From Campylobacter hyointestinalis subsp. hyointestinalis (GTDB lineage: Bacteria; Campylobacterota; Campylobacteria; Campylobacterales; Campylobacteraceae): 64,000 nt of DNA. How positions within the stretch are numbered: position 1 is the stretch's first letter; the number at the start of each line of letters is the position of its first letter. The stretch lies in NCBI RefSeq assembly GCF_013372145.1, contig NZ_CP053827.1, positions 1,364,001 to 1,428,000 of the forward strand, read 5' to 3'. The notes under the pieces are model-generated. The model ran no database searches. It was not told the origin of the DNA and worked only from the letters and a program-made list of their open reading frames with translations. Below, in pieces: positions 19,089 through 29,611 of this stretch. A program made the position numbers and the translations under genes.

Positions 19089-19307
19089 TTACTCCTTGAC
19101 TACCATAACTTCAGCTTCTTGAGTCATACTACTTTTCATTTGCACTGAAGTTGGATTTACGAGTTTATATGGTTTTTGCATAACATCTTGTTGAGACACG
19201 ATGCCAAGATATGTTAAAACTCCCAAAATGCTTAGAAGTAAAACAGTAGCTATAAGCATACCAGTAACACCGCTAAGACCGAAAACAGATCTATTTGTAT
19301 TTTCCAC
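19089..19307 (-). CDS. DUF4006-type small membrane protein
   Basis: 72 aa with one membrane helix (residues about 15-38) and a soluble tail ending EVMVVKE. It starts with GTG immediately after the ccoP stop; the ribosome site GGAGAA lies inside the last ccoP codons, so translation is coupled. The size, opening NRSVFGLSGVTGMLIA and position match the DUF4006 family that accompanies ccoNOQP in Epsilonproteobacteria, as I recall. The function is unknown; a cbb3 accessory or subunit role is likely. Confidence 0.6.
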   Translation of the reverse strand: MENTNRSVFGLSGVTGMLIATVLLLSILGVLTYLGIVSQQDVMQKPYKLVNPTSVQMKSSMTQEAEVMVVKE

Positions 19308-20171
19308 TTATTCTCCTTTTGAAAGTGAGATAACATACTCGCCAACAGCTTTTTCTTGTGTTGGATTTATTATGCCAGAACCTGTAAATTTAGGCATATG
19401 ACCTATGTTTCCTACTTTACCGCGATTTAAGACATCAACGACAAATGCGCTTGAGCCATATATAGTAAGATCTGGAGCTTGTCCGTCCATACCTTTGCCA
19501 TCATTGCCGTGACATGCAGCACAAGTAGCCCACGCTTCGCGTCCTGCTTCTACTAGATTTTCATTGCTTGTTTTCTTAATAGCAGAAATTTCTTTTGCAA
19601 CAAAGGCTGCGATAGCTTTTGCGTCAGCAGCTTCAGCTAAGCCACTAGGCATCTCACCAAGTGGATAATCAAGCCCTTTTGAACCATTCATTATAACATC
19701 GTAAATAGCTTTTTCAGTTCCCCACATATTTAGATCGGCAGCTTTGCCGTTGATACCATCAGCTGTTATGCCATGGCAGCTAGCACATTGAAGTAAGAAA
19801 ACTTGCTCGCCCATAGCTCTTAGCTCTTCACTACTTGCATTTGCGAATTTGCTTTGGAAATTATCGTTATAAGCTTTAACTTCTTCGTTATATTCGCCTA
19901 TTTGAGAATATGAATTTAGTGGATATCCAGCCAAAAAGTACCATATAGCCCAAATAATAGTCAATACAAACACAACAGCCCAACCAAATGGCAGTGGATT
20001 TTTATATTCGCCTATTCCATCCCAGTTATGTTCGCTTAATTCTCCGCCCTCTTTTTTTACTTTCATCAGCTTAAATAGCCTACCAACGACAACAAGTGTC
20101 AATACAATGATAGCTATAGCGCCAAGAATAGTAAGCGAATTTACATTATCTTCTAGATTAAACCATTTCAT
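19308..20171 (-). CDS. ccoP: cbb3 cytochrome c oxidase subunit III (dihaem cytochrome c)
   Basis: 287 aa with two N-terminal membrane helices (about 15-32 and 64-81) separated by the NPLPFGW loop, then two haem c domains with CASCH (129-133) and CAACH (about 217-221). It receives electrons from the bc1 complex or soluble cytochrome c and passes them to CcoO/CcoN. It overlaps ccoQ by 4 bp. Confidence 0.95.
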   Translation of the reverse strand: MKWFNLEDNVNSLTILGAIAIIVLTLVVVGRLFKLMKVKKEGGELSEHNWDGIGEYKNPLPFGWAVVFVLTIIWAIWYFLAGYPLNSYSQIGEYNEEVKAYNDNFQSKFANASSEELRAMGEQVFLLQCASCHGITADGINGKAADLNMWGTEKAIYDVIMNGSKGLDYPLGEMPSGLAEAADAKAIAAFVAKEISAIKKTSNENLVEAGREAWATCAACHGNDGKGMDGQAPDLTIYGSSAFVVDVLNRGKVGNIGHMPKFTGSGIINPTQEKAVGEYVISLSKGE

Positions 20172-20398
20172 TTTTCAACGCTCCTCTTAGCATTATCGTT
20201 ATCTGTAGAAACATTTTCCAAGATCTCATCACTTAGATCATCATTTAGCGCTAGTTTAGAGTACTGCTCATAGTCACGTCTGCCGGCTTTTTCTGACTTC
20301 TTAAGATGAAACCAATAGCCATAAAGCAAAACCACCATAGCTACTAATAGTATAAAATAACCGTATGCTTGAAGTTCTCTCATTGTTTCTACGCTCAT
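20168..20398 (-). CDS. ccoQ: cbb3 oxidase small subunit CcoQ
   Basis: 76 aa, one membrane helix (FILLVAMVVLLYGYWFHL), then a charged cytoplasmic tail (KKSEKAGRRDYEQYSKLALNDD trimmed here to its key KxGRRDYE core). This is the usual CcoQ pattern, with its place between ccoO and ccoP. It stabilises the complex. The spacing to ccoO is 10 bp and it overlaps ccoP. Confidence 0.88.
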   Translation of the reverse strand: MSVETMRELQAYGYFILLVAMVVLLYGYWFHLKKSEKAGRRDYEQYSKLALNDDLSDEILENVSTDNDNAKRSVEK

Positions 20399-20408
20399 AA
20401 CATAAACC

Positions 20409-21074
20409 TTATTTTAAGCTATTCAAGTATGCTATAAGTGCAACTATCTCGCGAATCTCGCCTCTAGCAAATGCATCTTTAACATCTTGATCTTTCATCT
20501 GTTCAACTATAGCAGCCGCTTCTTCATTTACCATAGTCTTAGCCTCTTCTAAAGTACCAAGTTTTGGCATACCTTCAGTATCATATGGTACGTTAAATAC
20601 TTTTTTTACAGTAAATGCTTCTGCGTACGCTGTTTCTATGTCTGCATTTTTATTAAACATATGTTTATATGCAGGCATTATAGATCCTGGAACAACGCTT
20701 GTTGGATCTTTCATATGATTTTCATGCCAATCCGTACTTCTGTAGTTACCTACACGCCAAAGATCCGGACCTGTTCTTTTTGATCCCCAAAGAAATGGTC
20801 TATCATAAGCATATTCGCCACTGATAGAATACATTCCGTATCTATCTGTTTCTGATTTAAACGGTCTGATAAGCTGTGAGTGACAAGCATTACAACTATC
20901 ATTGATATATACTTGACGACCTGCTAATTGCAAAACCGTATATGGTTTTTTATTTTCGACAGGTCTTGCACGGTCAGCAAAATCAGGTAAAATCTCAACA
21001 ACACCGGCGTAAGCTATAAAGATAAAAACAAATACTGCAAAAAAGAATGGATTTTTTTCTAACCAACTAAACAT
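20409..21074 (-). CDS. ccoO: cbb3 oxidase subunit II (monohaem cytochrome c)
   Basis: 221 aa with an N-terminal membrane anchor (FFFAVFVFIFIAYAGVVEI), haem motif CNACH (61-65) and the RPF..ETDRYG, SGEYAYDRPFLWGSKRTGPDL and PGSIMPAYKHM blocks of CcoO/FixO. Met in PGSIMP is the likely axial ligand. It lies 10 bp after ccoN. Confidence 0.95.
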   Translation of the reverse strand: MFSWLEKNPFFFAVFVFIFIAYAGVVEILPDFADRARPVENKKPYTVLQLAGRQVYINDSCNACHSQLIRPFKSETDRYGMYSISGEYAYDRPFLWGSKRTGPDLWRVGNYRSTDWHENHMKDPTSVVPGSIMPAYKHMFNKNADIETAYAEAFTVKKVFNVPYDTEGMPKLGTLEEAKTMVNEEAAAIVEQMKDQDVKDAFARGEIREIVALIAYLNSLK

Positions 21075-21084
21075 TCATTCCTCC

Positions 21085-22551
21085 TTACGCAGCCATCGGT
21101 GAAGCACTTACTGGTTCACGTTCGACTATTTTACTTGATGAAATTGATTTGAATATGTTATAACTAAACATAAAGAAGCCGATTAAGTACAGCAATCCGC
21201 CAAGAGCTCTAATCCAATAATACGGTATAAGAACAGTAACTGTATCTATAAATGAATAAGCAAGGTTGCCGTATTCATCAGTAGCTCTCCACATCATACC
21301 TTGAGTGATTCCAGCTATCCACATAGAAGCAAAATATAGAACGATACCTGTTGTTTGGATCCAAAATTGAGCTTCCATCAAAGATTTGCTATAAAGCTCT
21401 CTTTTGAAAACACGTGGAGTCATGTGATAAAGTGCTGCCATAGTCATAAATCCAACCCAGCCAAGAGTACCATCATGAACGTGTCCAGGGATCCAGTCAG
21501 TGAAGTGAGCTAGTGCATTTACTGATTTGATAGAAAGGATCGGTCCTTCAAGAGTAGAGAACATATAGAACGTACTTGCCAAAATCATAAATTTTATAAG
21601 TGGATTTTCTCTTAGTTGTCCCCATTCGCCCTTCATAGTAAGAAGCATATTTATCGCAGATCCCCAGCTAGGAAGTATCAAAACTACTGAAAATATAGAT
21701 CCCATAGTTTGCATCCAGTCTGGAACGGTAGAATAAATAAGGTGGTGACCGCCAGCCCAAAGATAAACAAACATAAGACCCCAAAATGAGAATAATGATA
21801 GTTTGTAACTAAATATCGGTTGCCCGCTCTCTTTTGGTAAGAAATAGTAAATTTGAGCTATTATAGCTACTGTAAACACGAACGCAACAGCGTTATGTCC
21901 CCACCACCATTGAACTAGTGCGTCGTTTGTTCCAGCATACATAGAAACTGAATGCAGCCAACTACCAACGCCAGCTACTAGACGGGTCGGAACTTCCATG
22001 TTATTAAATAGATAAAGCATAGCAACACCTAAAAATGTAGCTATGTAATACCAAAGTGAGATATAAAGAGTTTTTTCACGGCGAATTCCGATAAGTCCAA
22101 ATATAGAAATTCCCCATAAAACCCATGTTACAACAACAAGAAGATCTATAGGCCACTCTAGCTCTGCATACTCTTTTGAAGTACTAAGTCCAGCAAAAAG
22201 ACTGACTACAGCCAAAGCTATAACAATAACATATAGCCAAAAATGAAGTTTTCCTATAAACATTAGGAATTTAGATTCGCTCATAGAGACTTTTAGCACT
22301 CTTTGACCGATATAATACCAGGTAGCAAAAATACCTGACAACATAAACCCATAAACCACGCCATTTGTATGGAGCGGTCTTAAACGACTAAATGTTCCGT
22401 ATTCACCAGCTAGGTAATTAAGATCTGGATAGGCCATTTGAAAAGCTATCAAAGTTCCTATAGCCATACCTACTATACCAAATATAATAGTGGTAAACAT
22501 GAAGTACTTAGCGACTGTATAGTCATAATTCAATGCATTACTTGGTTGCAT
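21085..22551 (-). CDS. ccoN: cbb3 oxidase catalytic subunit I
   Basis: 488 aa with 12 membrane helices and the haem-copper oxidase ligands: His in RPLHTNGV, the WWWGHNAVAF loop (CuB His), GGHHLIY, and PGHVHDGTLGW near the high-spin haem. It reduces O2 to water with proton pumping at low oxygen. ATG 22551 is chosen over an adjacent upstream TTG because AGGAGG lies 9 nt before it. It heads the operon ccoNOQP plus accessory genes, with addBA behind. Confidence 0.96.
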   Translation of the reverse strand: MQPSNALNYDYTVAKYFMFTTIIFGIVGMAIGTLIAFQMAYPDLNYLAGEYGTFSRLRPLHTNGVVYGFMLSGIFATWYYIGQRVLKVSMSESKFLMFIGKLHFWLYVIVIALAVVSLFAGLSTSKEYAELEWPIDLLVVVTWVLWGISIFGLIGIRREKTLYISLWYYIATFLGVAMLYLFNNMEVPTRLVAGVGSWLHSVSMYAGTNDALVQWWWGHNAVAFVFTVAIIAQIYYFLPKESGQPIFSYKLSLFSFWGLMFVYLWAGGHHLIYSTVPDWMQTMGSIFSVVLILPSWGSAINMLLTMKGEWGQLRENPLIKFMILASTFYMFSTLEGPILSIKSVNALAHFTDWIPGHVHDGTLGWVGFMTMAALYHMTPRVFKRELYSKSLMEAQFWIQTTGIVLYFASMWIAGITQGMMWRATDEYGNLAYSFIDTVTVLIPYYWIRALGGLLYLIGFFMFSYNIFKSISSSKIVEREPVSASPMAA

Positions 22552-22607
22552 CAAAAAGTTCCTCCTGTCAATTTTTTATGTAATCCTGAAAAACACATAA
22601 CTTTGAA

Positions 22608-22613
22608 ATTATA
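22608..22613 (-). promoter_or_regulatory. -10 box of the ccoNOQP promoter
   Basis: TATAAT on the minus strand, 57 bp upstream of the ccoN ATG, preceded by the T-rich DNA typical of Campylobacter sigma70 promoters, which often lack a clear -35. I see no convincing FNR-type palindrome next to it. Confidence 0.45.
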
Positions 22614-22710
22614 AGGTAAATAAAATATAAATTTTCTTAAAAAGATTAAATTAGTATAAATTAATCATTTATATATCGCCTAAAAATGGGCTTTTACATA
22701 GATAAACTTT

Positions 22711-23391
22711 CTACAAATTTGTTTCTATTTTGTAACCAAGACCCGGTACATTTTTAATCAAATTTGAACCTACTTTATCACGAATACGTTTAATAAACGT
22801 TCTAATCGCAGCGTCACTAACTTTTTCACCGACCCAAACGCTATTTTTTATCTCTTCATGCAGCACTAAAGTTCCAAGTCTTTTTACTAAGATAGACACA
22901 AAAGCTAGCTCTTTTTTAGTAAGAGGAATTTCATCACCGCCTTTGATCAAGACTTTTTTTGATTTGTTAAATGCATAGCCATTTGCGATATCAATGATAC
23001 TTGCTCCGTTTATCTTACTTTGAGCCAAATAAGATATCGATTCAAATAGCTCTTCCATATCTATAGGTTTTATGATGTACTTGTCTATGCCTATCTCTAT
23101 GGCTTTTAAAAGCTTTTCTTTTTCGCTAAACGCACTAAGAACCACGATAGGAGAGTCCTTTGAGATCTTTTTAATCTCTAATGACATATCAAGTCCGTCC
23201 ATAATCGGCATAGAAATGTCGGTTATAACGATATCTGGGCTAAATTTTTTAAACTTTTTTAAGCCTTCATCGCCATTTCCGGCAAGCAAAACTTTTTTAA
23301 AAACGCCCTCCATGGCATTACCCATGCTAGTTCTGATTTTATCCTCATCTTCGACTAATAACACAGTAAGATTTTTTAGTGCTTCACTCAT
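22711..23391 (-). CDS. OmpR-family response regulator
   Basis: About 226 aa: a receiver domain with phosphorylatable Asp58 (ITDISMP, counting from this start), acidic pocket VEDEDK and conserved Lys in IIKPID, then a winged-helix DNA-binding domain (SDAAIRTFIKRIRDKVGSNLI, key residues R-x-F-I-K-R-I-R). It pairs with the PAS histidine kinase encoded just upstream. ATG 23391 is preferred over 23397 because it sits 6 nt after AAAGGAG. Its place next to ccoN suggests redox or oxygen signalling, but the targets are unknown. Confidence 0.85.
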   Translation of the reverse strand: MSEALKNLTVLLVEDEDKIRTSMGNAMEGVFKKVLLAGNGDEGLKKFKKFSPDIVITDISMPIMDGLDMSLEIKKISKDSPIVVLSAFSEKEKLLKAIEIGIDKYIIKPIDMEELFESISYLAQSKINGASIIDIANGYAFNKSKKVLIKGGDEIPLTKKELAFVSILVKRLGTLVLHEEIKNSVWVGEKVSDAAIRTFIKRIRDKVGSNLIKNVPGLGYKIETNL

Positions 23392-24622
23392 TTTCATCTC
23401 CTTTATTTGTTGTAATTACTGGTATATTTATTTCAAAACAAGTTCCGAATTTGATATTTTTTACGCTTATTTTTCCATTCAATTTTTCTATAATCTGCTT
23501 ACTCATATAAAGTCCAAGACCCGTACCTATACTCGGATGTTTCGTAGTAAAATAAGGCTCAAATATTTTGTCTTTAGTATCGTCTTTGATACCTCCTGCA
23601 TTATCGCAAATTTTGATCTTTACGTAATTTTTACTATTTTTTATAGAGAATTTAATCAGTTTTGTAGGAGGATCTACATCTTTAAATGCATCTCTAGCAT
23701 TTGTTAAGATATTTACAAATACTTGAGAAAGTTCATTTCTATATCCCCTTACCCACGTATTTTGATCACAATTTATCTCGAGTTTTATCCCATCTTTTTC
23801 AAGCGTTCTTTGCAGCATTAAAACTGCATCTTTAAGCGCAGAAGAAACTTCAAATTTCTCTTTTTTTGTATTTGAATTGAAAAAATTTCTAAAGTCTTCT
23901 ATTGTGTTGCTCATACTTTTTATGACTGATTTTGAATGCTCATAAATATCTAAAAACTCATCATTTGGATTTGAAACTTGTTTAAGTCTAAAAAGATCTA
24001 TGCTAAGCTCATTTAATGGCTGACGCCACTGATGAGCTATGTTTGCTAACATTTCTCCCATATTTGCAAGGCGACTTTGCTGAAACATCAGTTTAGTTTT
24101 TTCCTCGTTTTTAGCAACTTCTTGTAGAACTTTTTGTTCTAAATTTTTATTTAGATCTAGCAACTCTTTTGTCTGCTCTTCTACTTTATGCTCAAGAAGT
24201 AAATTTAACTCTTTAAGCTCATTTTGCGTTTTTAAAAGTCTTTCGTTTAGCAAAACGACTTCTGTCACATCATGCCTGATAGCTACGAATTCTTCTATAT
24301 CTCCACTCTCACCGAGTATAGGTATAATGGTGGTATTTAGATAAAAGCTGCTACCATCTTTTGCTCTGTTTTTAACGATGCCTTTATGGACTTTTTTTGC
24401 CAAAATAGTATCCCAAAGCAGCTTGAAATTTTCACTAGGTACATCTGGGTGACGAACTATACTATGAGGCTGTCCGATGAGCTCTTTTCTACTATAACCG
24501 CTTATTTTACAAAACTCATCATTGACAAAAGTGATATAGCCATTGATGTCTGTTTTTGAGACTATGTTACTCTTATCAATGGCATCTTGATACTGTTTAA
24601 GTTTAAAACTTAGATTATTCAT
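23384..24622 (-). CDS. PAS-domain sensor histidine kinase
   Basis: 412 aa, soluble, with no membrane segment. A PAS domain (about 15-125, motif ITFVNDEFCKISGYSRKELIG with a PHSIVRHPDVP loop as in Aer/energy-sensing PAS domains), a coiled coil (about 125-180), a dimerisation helix with phospho-His197 (NIAHQWRQPLNE), then an ATPase domain with N-box ILTNARDAF, G1 CDNAGGI and G2 GTGLGLYMS. The Aer-like PAS opening hints at a flavin or redox signal. It overlaps the response regulator by 8 bp at the chosen start. Confidence 0.85.
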   Translation of the reverse strand: MNNLSFKLKQYQDAIDKSNIVSKTDINGYITFVNDEFCKISGYSRKELIGQPHSIVRHPDVPSENFKLLWDTILAKKVHKGIVKNRAKDGSSFYLNTTIIPILGESGDIEEFVAIRHDVTEVVLLNERLLKTQNELKELNLLLEHKVEEQTKELLDLNKNLEQKVLQEVAKNEEKTKLMFQQSRLANMGEMLANIAHQWRQPLNELSIDLFRLKQVSNPNDEFLDIYEHSKSVIKSMSNTIEDFRNFFNSNTKKEKFEVSSALKDAVLMLQRTLEKDGIKLEINCDQNTWVRGYRNELSQVFVNILTNARDAFKDVDPPTKLIKFSIKNSKNYVKIKICDNAGGIKDDTKDKIFEPYFTTKHPSIGTGLGLYMSKQIIEKLNGKISVKNIKFGTCFEINIPVITTNKGDENE

Positions 24623-25287
24623 TTTATAGCCATAAATCCTAAATATGCCAAATAAATACCATACAAAGATATGATAACGGACGAAAATAAATTTGCCATA
24701 CTCTTAAATTTAGTACTCAAACTATGAGCAATGCCGCTAAAAAAGAGCATAACTGGCAACGTGCTAAGACCAAAAATAAGCATGATAATAGATCCGTGTA
24801 AAGCACTTCCACTACTAAGAGATAACGCTAAAAAATAATATACAACGCCACACGGTAAAAAACCATTTAAAAATCCAAGCATCATAAAAGACACCAAGCT
24901 ATCTTTTTTAATCAGTTCTTTAAATTTTGGTATGATAAGTTTTTTAGCAAATGTATCGTTTTCTATAAAGCTTAGCAACTTGCCTCTTTTGATAAGCGCG
25001 ATCCCTAAAACCACGAGAAAAATACCTAACAAAAAAAATATATAGCCTTTAGCCGTACTACTAAAAATAATAGCAGAACCCAAAAAACCAAACAATAAAC
25101 CAAGTACAATATATCCGAAAATTCTAGATATCTGATATGCAAAGCTAAAAATAGTGGCGCTACAAGCGTTTTTATTTGCAAGTTTAGTACTATAAGCTAT
25201 CACAAATCCACCGCACATAAATGTACAATGCGATATGCTTGCAAGAAATGCAACACTAATAACGCTCACTAAAGTAGCTATATCCAT
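24619..25287 (-). CDS. Sulfite exporter TauE/SafE (UreH-like) family membrane protein
   Basis: 222 aa, about six membrane helices. The SHCTFMCGGFV motif in the first helix and GFLPCGVVYYF in the second half are the paired Cys/Pro signatures of UreH/CcdA-like transporters. Relatives in proteobacteria sit beside cbb3 or cytochrome c maturation genes and are suspected of metal or thiol transport. It overlaps the kinase gene by 4 bp and abuts carA. Confidence 0.65.
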   Translation of the reverse strand: MDIATLVSVISVAFLASISHCTFMCGGFVIAYSTKLANKNACSATIFSFAYQISRIFGYIVLGLLFGFLGSAIIFSSTAKGYIFFLLGIFLVVLGIALIKRGKLLSFIENDTFAKKLIIPKFKELIKKDSLVSFMMLGFLNGFLPCGVVYYFLALSLSSGSALHGSIIMLIFGLSTLPVMLFFSGIAHSLSTKFKSMANLFSSVIISLYGIYLAYLGFMAIK

Positions 25288-26406
25288 TTATAAAATCTCA
25301 ATAAATTTTTTAAATATATATTTGCTTTCATTTGGACCGCTACTAGCTTCTGGGTGATGTTGCACCGAAAATACTTTATCGCCTTTATATCTAACGCCCT
25401 CTATGGTGTTATCAAAAAGGTTTCTATGGGTGATTGTCGCTACTTCTGCTATACTTTCAGGAACATTATAATTATGATTTTGAGCAGTTATCTCTATGCT
25501 TTTTGTTTCCAAATTTAAAACAGGGTGATTTGCACCGTGTTGTCCAAATTTAAGCTTGTAAGTTTCATATCCATAGGCATTTGATAAAAGCTGATGCCCT
25601 AAACAAATTCCAAACATAGGAATATCTGCTTTGATAAGTTTTTTAATCTCACCTATCTCATCAACTAGCATTTTTGGCTCACCAGGTCCGTTGCTTAAAA
25701 ACACTCCGTTTATCTCGCCTTTTTTAAATTTATCTATTAGAAACTCGGCTTTAACGTCGTGAGGATAAACCTCTACTTCAAGTCCTGCTTCACAAAGCTC
25801 ATTTAGTATATTTCTTTTTACGCCATAGTCGATAACAGCGACTTTTTTACCGATAGATTTTAGCGAGCCATAGTTCATATTGCAGTGCTTCCACGCATTT
25901 TTGGAGTGCGCGTATCTGTTTTTCGTACTTACTATGCTAACATAGTTTATCTCATCTATCCTAGCGCTATTTTCAAGTTCTTGTTTTAAAAGCTCTTTAT
26001 CACTGATCTCAGTAGATACGAAAACTCTCATATTTCCACTATCTCTTAACATCTTTGTAAGAAATCTAGTATCTATATCATAAACACCGAATTTACCTTG
26101 CTCATAAAAGAATTTTTCTATACTTTTTTGACTTCTAAAATTGCTTGGTGTTTCGTTAAAATTTCTTATAAATATACCGCTTGCGTGAATTTTACTGCTT
26201 TCTTGATCATCATCATTTATGCCCACTATACCGATCTCGGGCATAGTAAATACTATAAACTGTCCGGCATAGCTAGGATCTGTAATGATCTCTTCATAGC
26301 CAGTTAGTGACGTGTTAAATACAAGCTCGCCAAAAGCACTTCCACCTTTTCCAAAAGCTTTAGCTTCAAGATAAGTCCCATTTTCAAGGTAAATATAAGC
26401 TTTCAT
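25288..26406 (-). CDS. carA: Carbamoyl-phosphate synthase small subunit
   Basis: 372 aa. The N-terminal CPSase domain (YLENGTYLEAKAFG, GELVFNTSLTGYEEI) is followed by a class I glutamine amidotransferase with nucleophile Cys in FGICLGHQLL and catalytic His/Glu in VQHHPEASSGP. It supplies ammonia to CarB for arginine and pyrimidine synthesis. The ATG overlaps the DUF507 stop as TGATG. Confidence 0.96.
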   Translation of the reverse strand: MKAYIYLENGTYLEAKAFGKGGSAFGELVFNTSLTGYEEIITDPSYAGQFIVFTMPEIGIVGINDDDQESSKIHASGIFIRNFNETPSNFRSQKSIEKFFYEQGKFGVYDIDTRFLTKMLRDSGNMRVFVSTEISDKELLKQELENSARIDEINYVSIVSTKNRYAHSKNAWKHCNMNYGSLKSIGKKVAVIDYGVKRNILNELCEAGLEVEVYPHDVKAEFLIDKFKKGEINGVFLSNGPGEPKMLVDEIGEIKKLIKADIPMFGICLGHQLLSNAYGYETYKLKFGQHGANHPVLNLETKSIEITAQNHNYNVPESIAEVATITHRNLFDNTIEGVRYKGDKVFSVQHHPEASSGPNESKYIFKKFIEIL

Positions 26407-26957
26407 CAAATCATTCCTTTTTTTCTTAGCTCTTCTTCATAAAGTTTTTCAAAGACAAGATCATACTCTTCAGTGCCAGGTATAAGCTTTCTTTTATAGT
26501 TTTCTAACTTATCTACAACTATATCTTCGATCTCTTCATAGCTATTTATATAGTCTTTGATTGCATTATAAATAATATTTTTTACTCTATTTTCCGAAAC
26601 TTTATAATCTATAAAATTCTTTTTCCAAAGAAGCTCTAAGATCTCATGTGCTATGTGATTGTAGCGATCTTCGTAAGTAAGTATCACGCCAAAATCTTTT
26701 GCAAGCCTTTTTTTTATAAGCCAAAACATATTTTTTCTATCAACTTGCATAAAATCCATTTCATTCTCGTTTTGCTCCAAAACTTGTTTTACTTTTTCTT
26801 CTAATGCTTTTTCCTTATTTATATCATCTTCTAAGATATCTTTTATCAAGTTGATGGTAGGCTCGATACCACCATTAAAGCTCACAAAACCACAGTTATA
26901 AAGATCTAGTCCGACTTTTCTTGCTATGTATGGCGCGTGTGGCAATTTTATACGCAT
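26406..26957 (-). CDS. DUF507 family protein
   Basis: 183 aa, highly charged and helical with no export signal. It opens MRIKLPHAPYIARKVGLDL and ends in EEIEDIVVDKLE and LYEEELRKKGMI, matching the DUF507 pattern conserved upstream of carA in Epsilonproteobacteria. The function is unknown. It heads a likely operon with carA and the genes beyond; the 206-bp spacer upstream is shared with the divergent small peptide gene. Confidence 0.7.
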   Translation of the reverse strand: MRIKLPHAPYIARKVGLDLYNCGFVSFNGGIEPTINLIKDILEDDINKEKALEEKVKQVLEQNENEMDFMQVDRKNMFWLIKKRLAKDFGVILTYEDRYNHIAHEILELLWKKNFIDYKVSENRVKNIIYNAIKDYINSYEEIEDIVVDKLENYKRKLIPGTEEYDLVFEKLYEEELRKKGMI

Positions 26958-27163
26958 AGATAACCTTTCACTTTTTTGTTATTATTTTAGCTAAATAAAT
27001 GTAAAAAAAGAGTTAAACTAATGTGACATTTAAATTCTTTTAAAAATTATATTAAAAAGTAAAAATGTTCAAAATTTAAAAAATAAACTTAAAAATAATA
27101 ATTAAATAAAAATTAATACATATACATATATAATTTAACTAAATTTAAAAGAAAGGAGATGTT

Positions 27164-27289
27164 ATGAAAACTATCATTTTTGGTCTAGCTTTGATGATGT
27201 TTGCTTCATTTTTATACGCTCATTCAGGTGGTACGGACTCAAATGGCTGCCATACCAACAGCAAAACAGGCGAATATCATTGCCATTAA
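27164..27289 (+). CDS. 41-aa secreted YHYH-type Cys/His peptide
   Basis: A small ORF with a strong ribosome site (AAAGGAG, 6 nt before the ATG), a TATAAT box at 27129-27134 and a terminator hairpin right after it. It encodes a signal peptide (MKTIIFGLALMMFASFLYA) and a 22-residue tail HSGGTDSNGCHTNSKTGEYH followed by CH. This tail is the stand-alone form of a Cys/His motif often found at the end of secreted nucleases and other exported proteins. The His/Cys pattern suggests metal binding. It is the only plus-strand gene between 1 and 34.7 kb. Confidence 0.75.
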   Translation: MKTIIFGLALMMFASFLYAHSGGTDSNGCHTNSKTGEYHCH

Positions 27290-27296
27290 AAATAGA

Positions 27297-27330
27297 TAAA
27301 TTTAGTCGGTAGATCAAACGGCTAAATTTA
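27297..27330 (+). terminator. Terminator hairpin after the small Cys/His peptide gene
   Basis: TAAATTTAG-CG / CG-CTAAATTTA, 11 paired bases with one bulge on each arm, 7 bp after the stop codon and followed by TATATCAAT. It could serve both directions, since flgX-like ends at 27404 on the other strand. Confidence 0.55.
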
Positions 27331-27403
27331 TATCAATAATTGCGATTTTAGATATTCTTATAATGATTTTACTTTAATTATCATAAATTTAATGCTTAAA
27401 AAA

Positions 27404-27924
27404 CTATTTCGTAGCGTTATCTTCCATAAAAATTTCACTTTTCCTAAGCATACTAGTCAGTTCTGCAGCTACTGCTGGATCTGTTTTTGAAAGTATCGAA
27501 GATATTTTTTTAGGATTTAATGCGTATAAGATCTTTACGGCTTCTTCTCTTGGTAGCGAGCTTATGATCCCAGCTGCTGGAGCATCTTTCATCTTTTCAT
27601 AGACTTGCAAAACTTTATCACTTGTGATAGTTTTTAACTCATTTAGAATTTGCTCATTTTTAGAAACCAAATTCTCTATGCTCTCTTTTTGTCTGTTTAT
27701 CTCTTCTAGGGTTTTATTTATATCACTTTCTTTTTTTAAAAGACTTTCTTCTCTTTTATCAAAAAGCGCTTTTGTAGCCGCTCTATAAGCCTCTAGTTCT
27801 TGTCTTGCACTATCAAGTTTTTCAAATTCTTTAAGTATCTCGTCTTTTTTAGCTTCATATATCGCATTCCAGTCATTAGCGAATAAATTTAAAAAAATAA
27901 ACATTGAGATCAAAATGATTTTCA

Positions 27925-27925
<1 letters not shown>
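27404..27925 (-). CDS. MgtE_N-like secreted protein, FlgX/MotE-type stator chaperone candidate
   Basis: 173 aa: a signal peptide or membrane anchor (MKIILISMFIFLNLFA), a long coiled coil (about 25-100, ELEAYRAATKALFDKREES), then a MgtE N-domain-like module (EKMKDAPAAGIISSLPREE, KISSILSKTDPAVAAELTS). This resembles the MotE family of motility proteins and the protein called FlgX in C. jejuni, reported as a stator chaperone; the match to FlgX is from memory. It follows a FliJ-like gene with a 1-bp overlap, which supports a flagellar role. Confidence 0.6.
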
Positions 27926-29597
<1,672 letters not shown>

Positions 29598-29611
29598 CTA
29601 TCCTTTTTATA

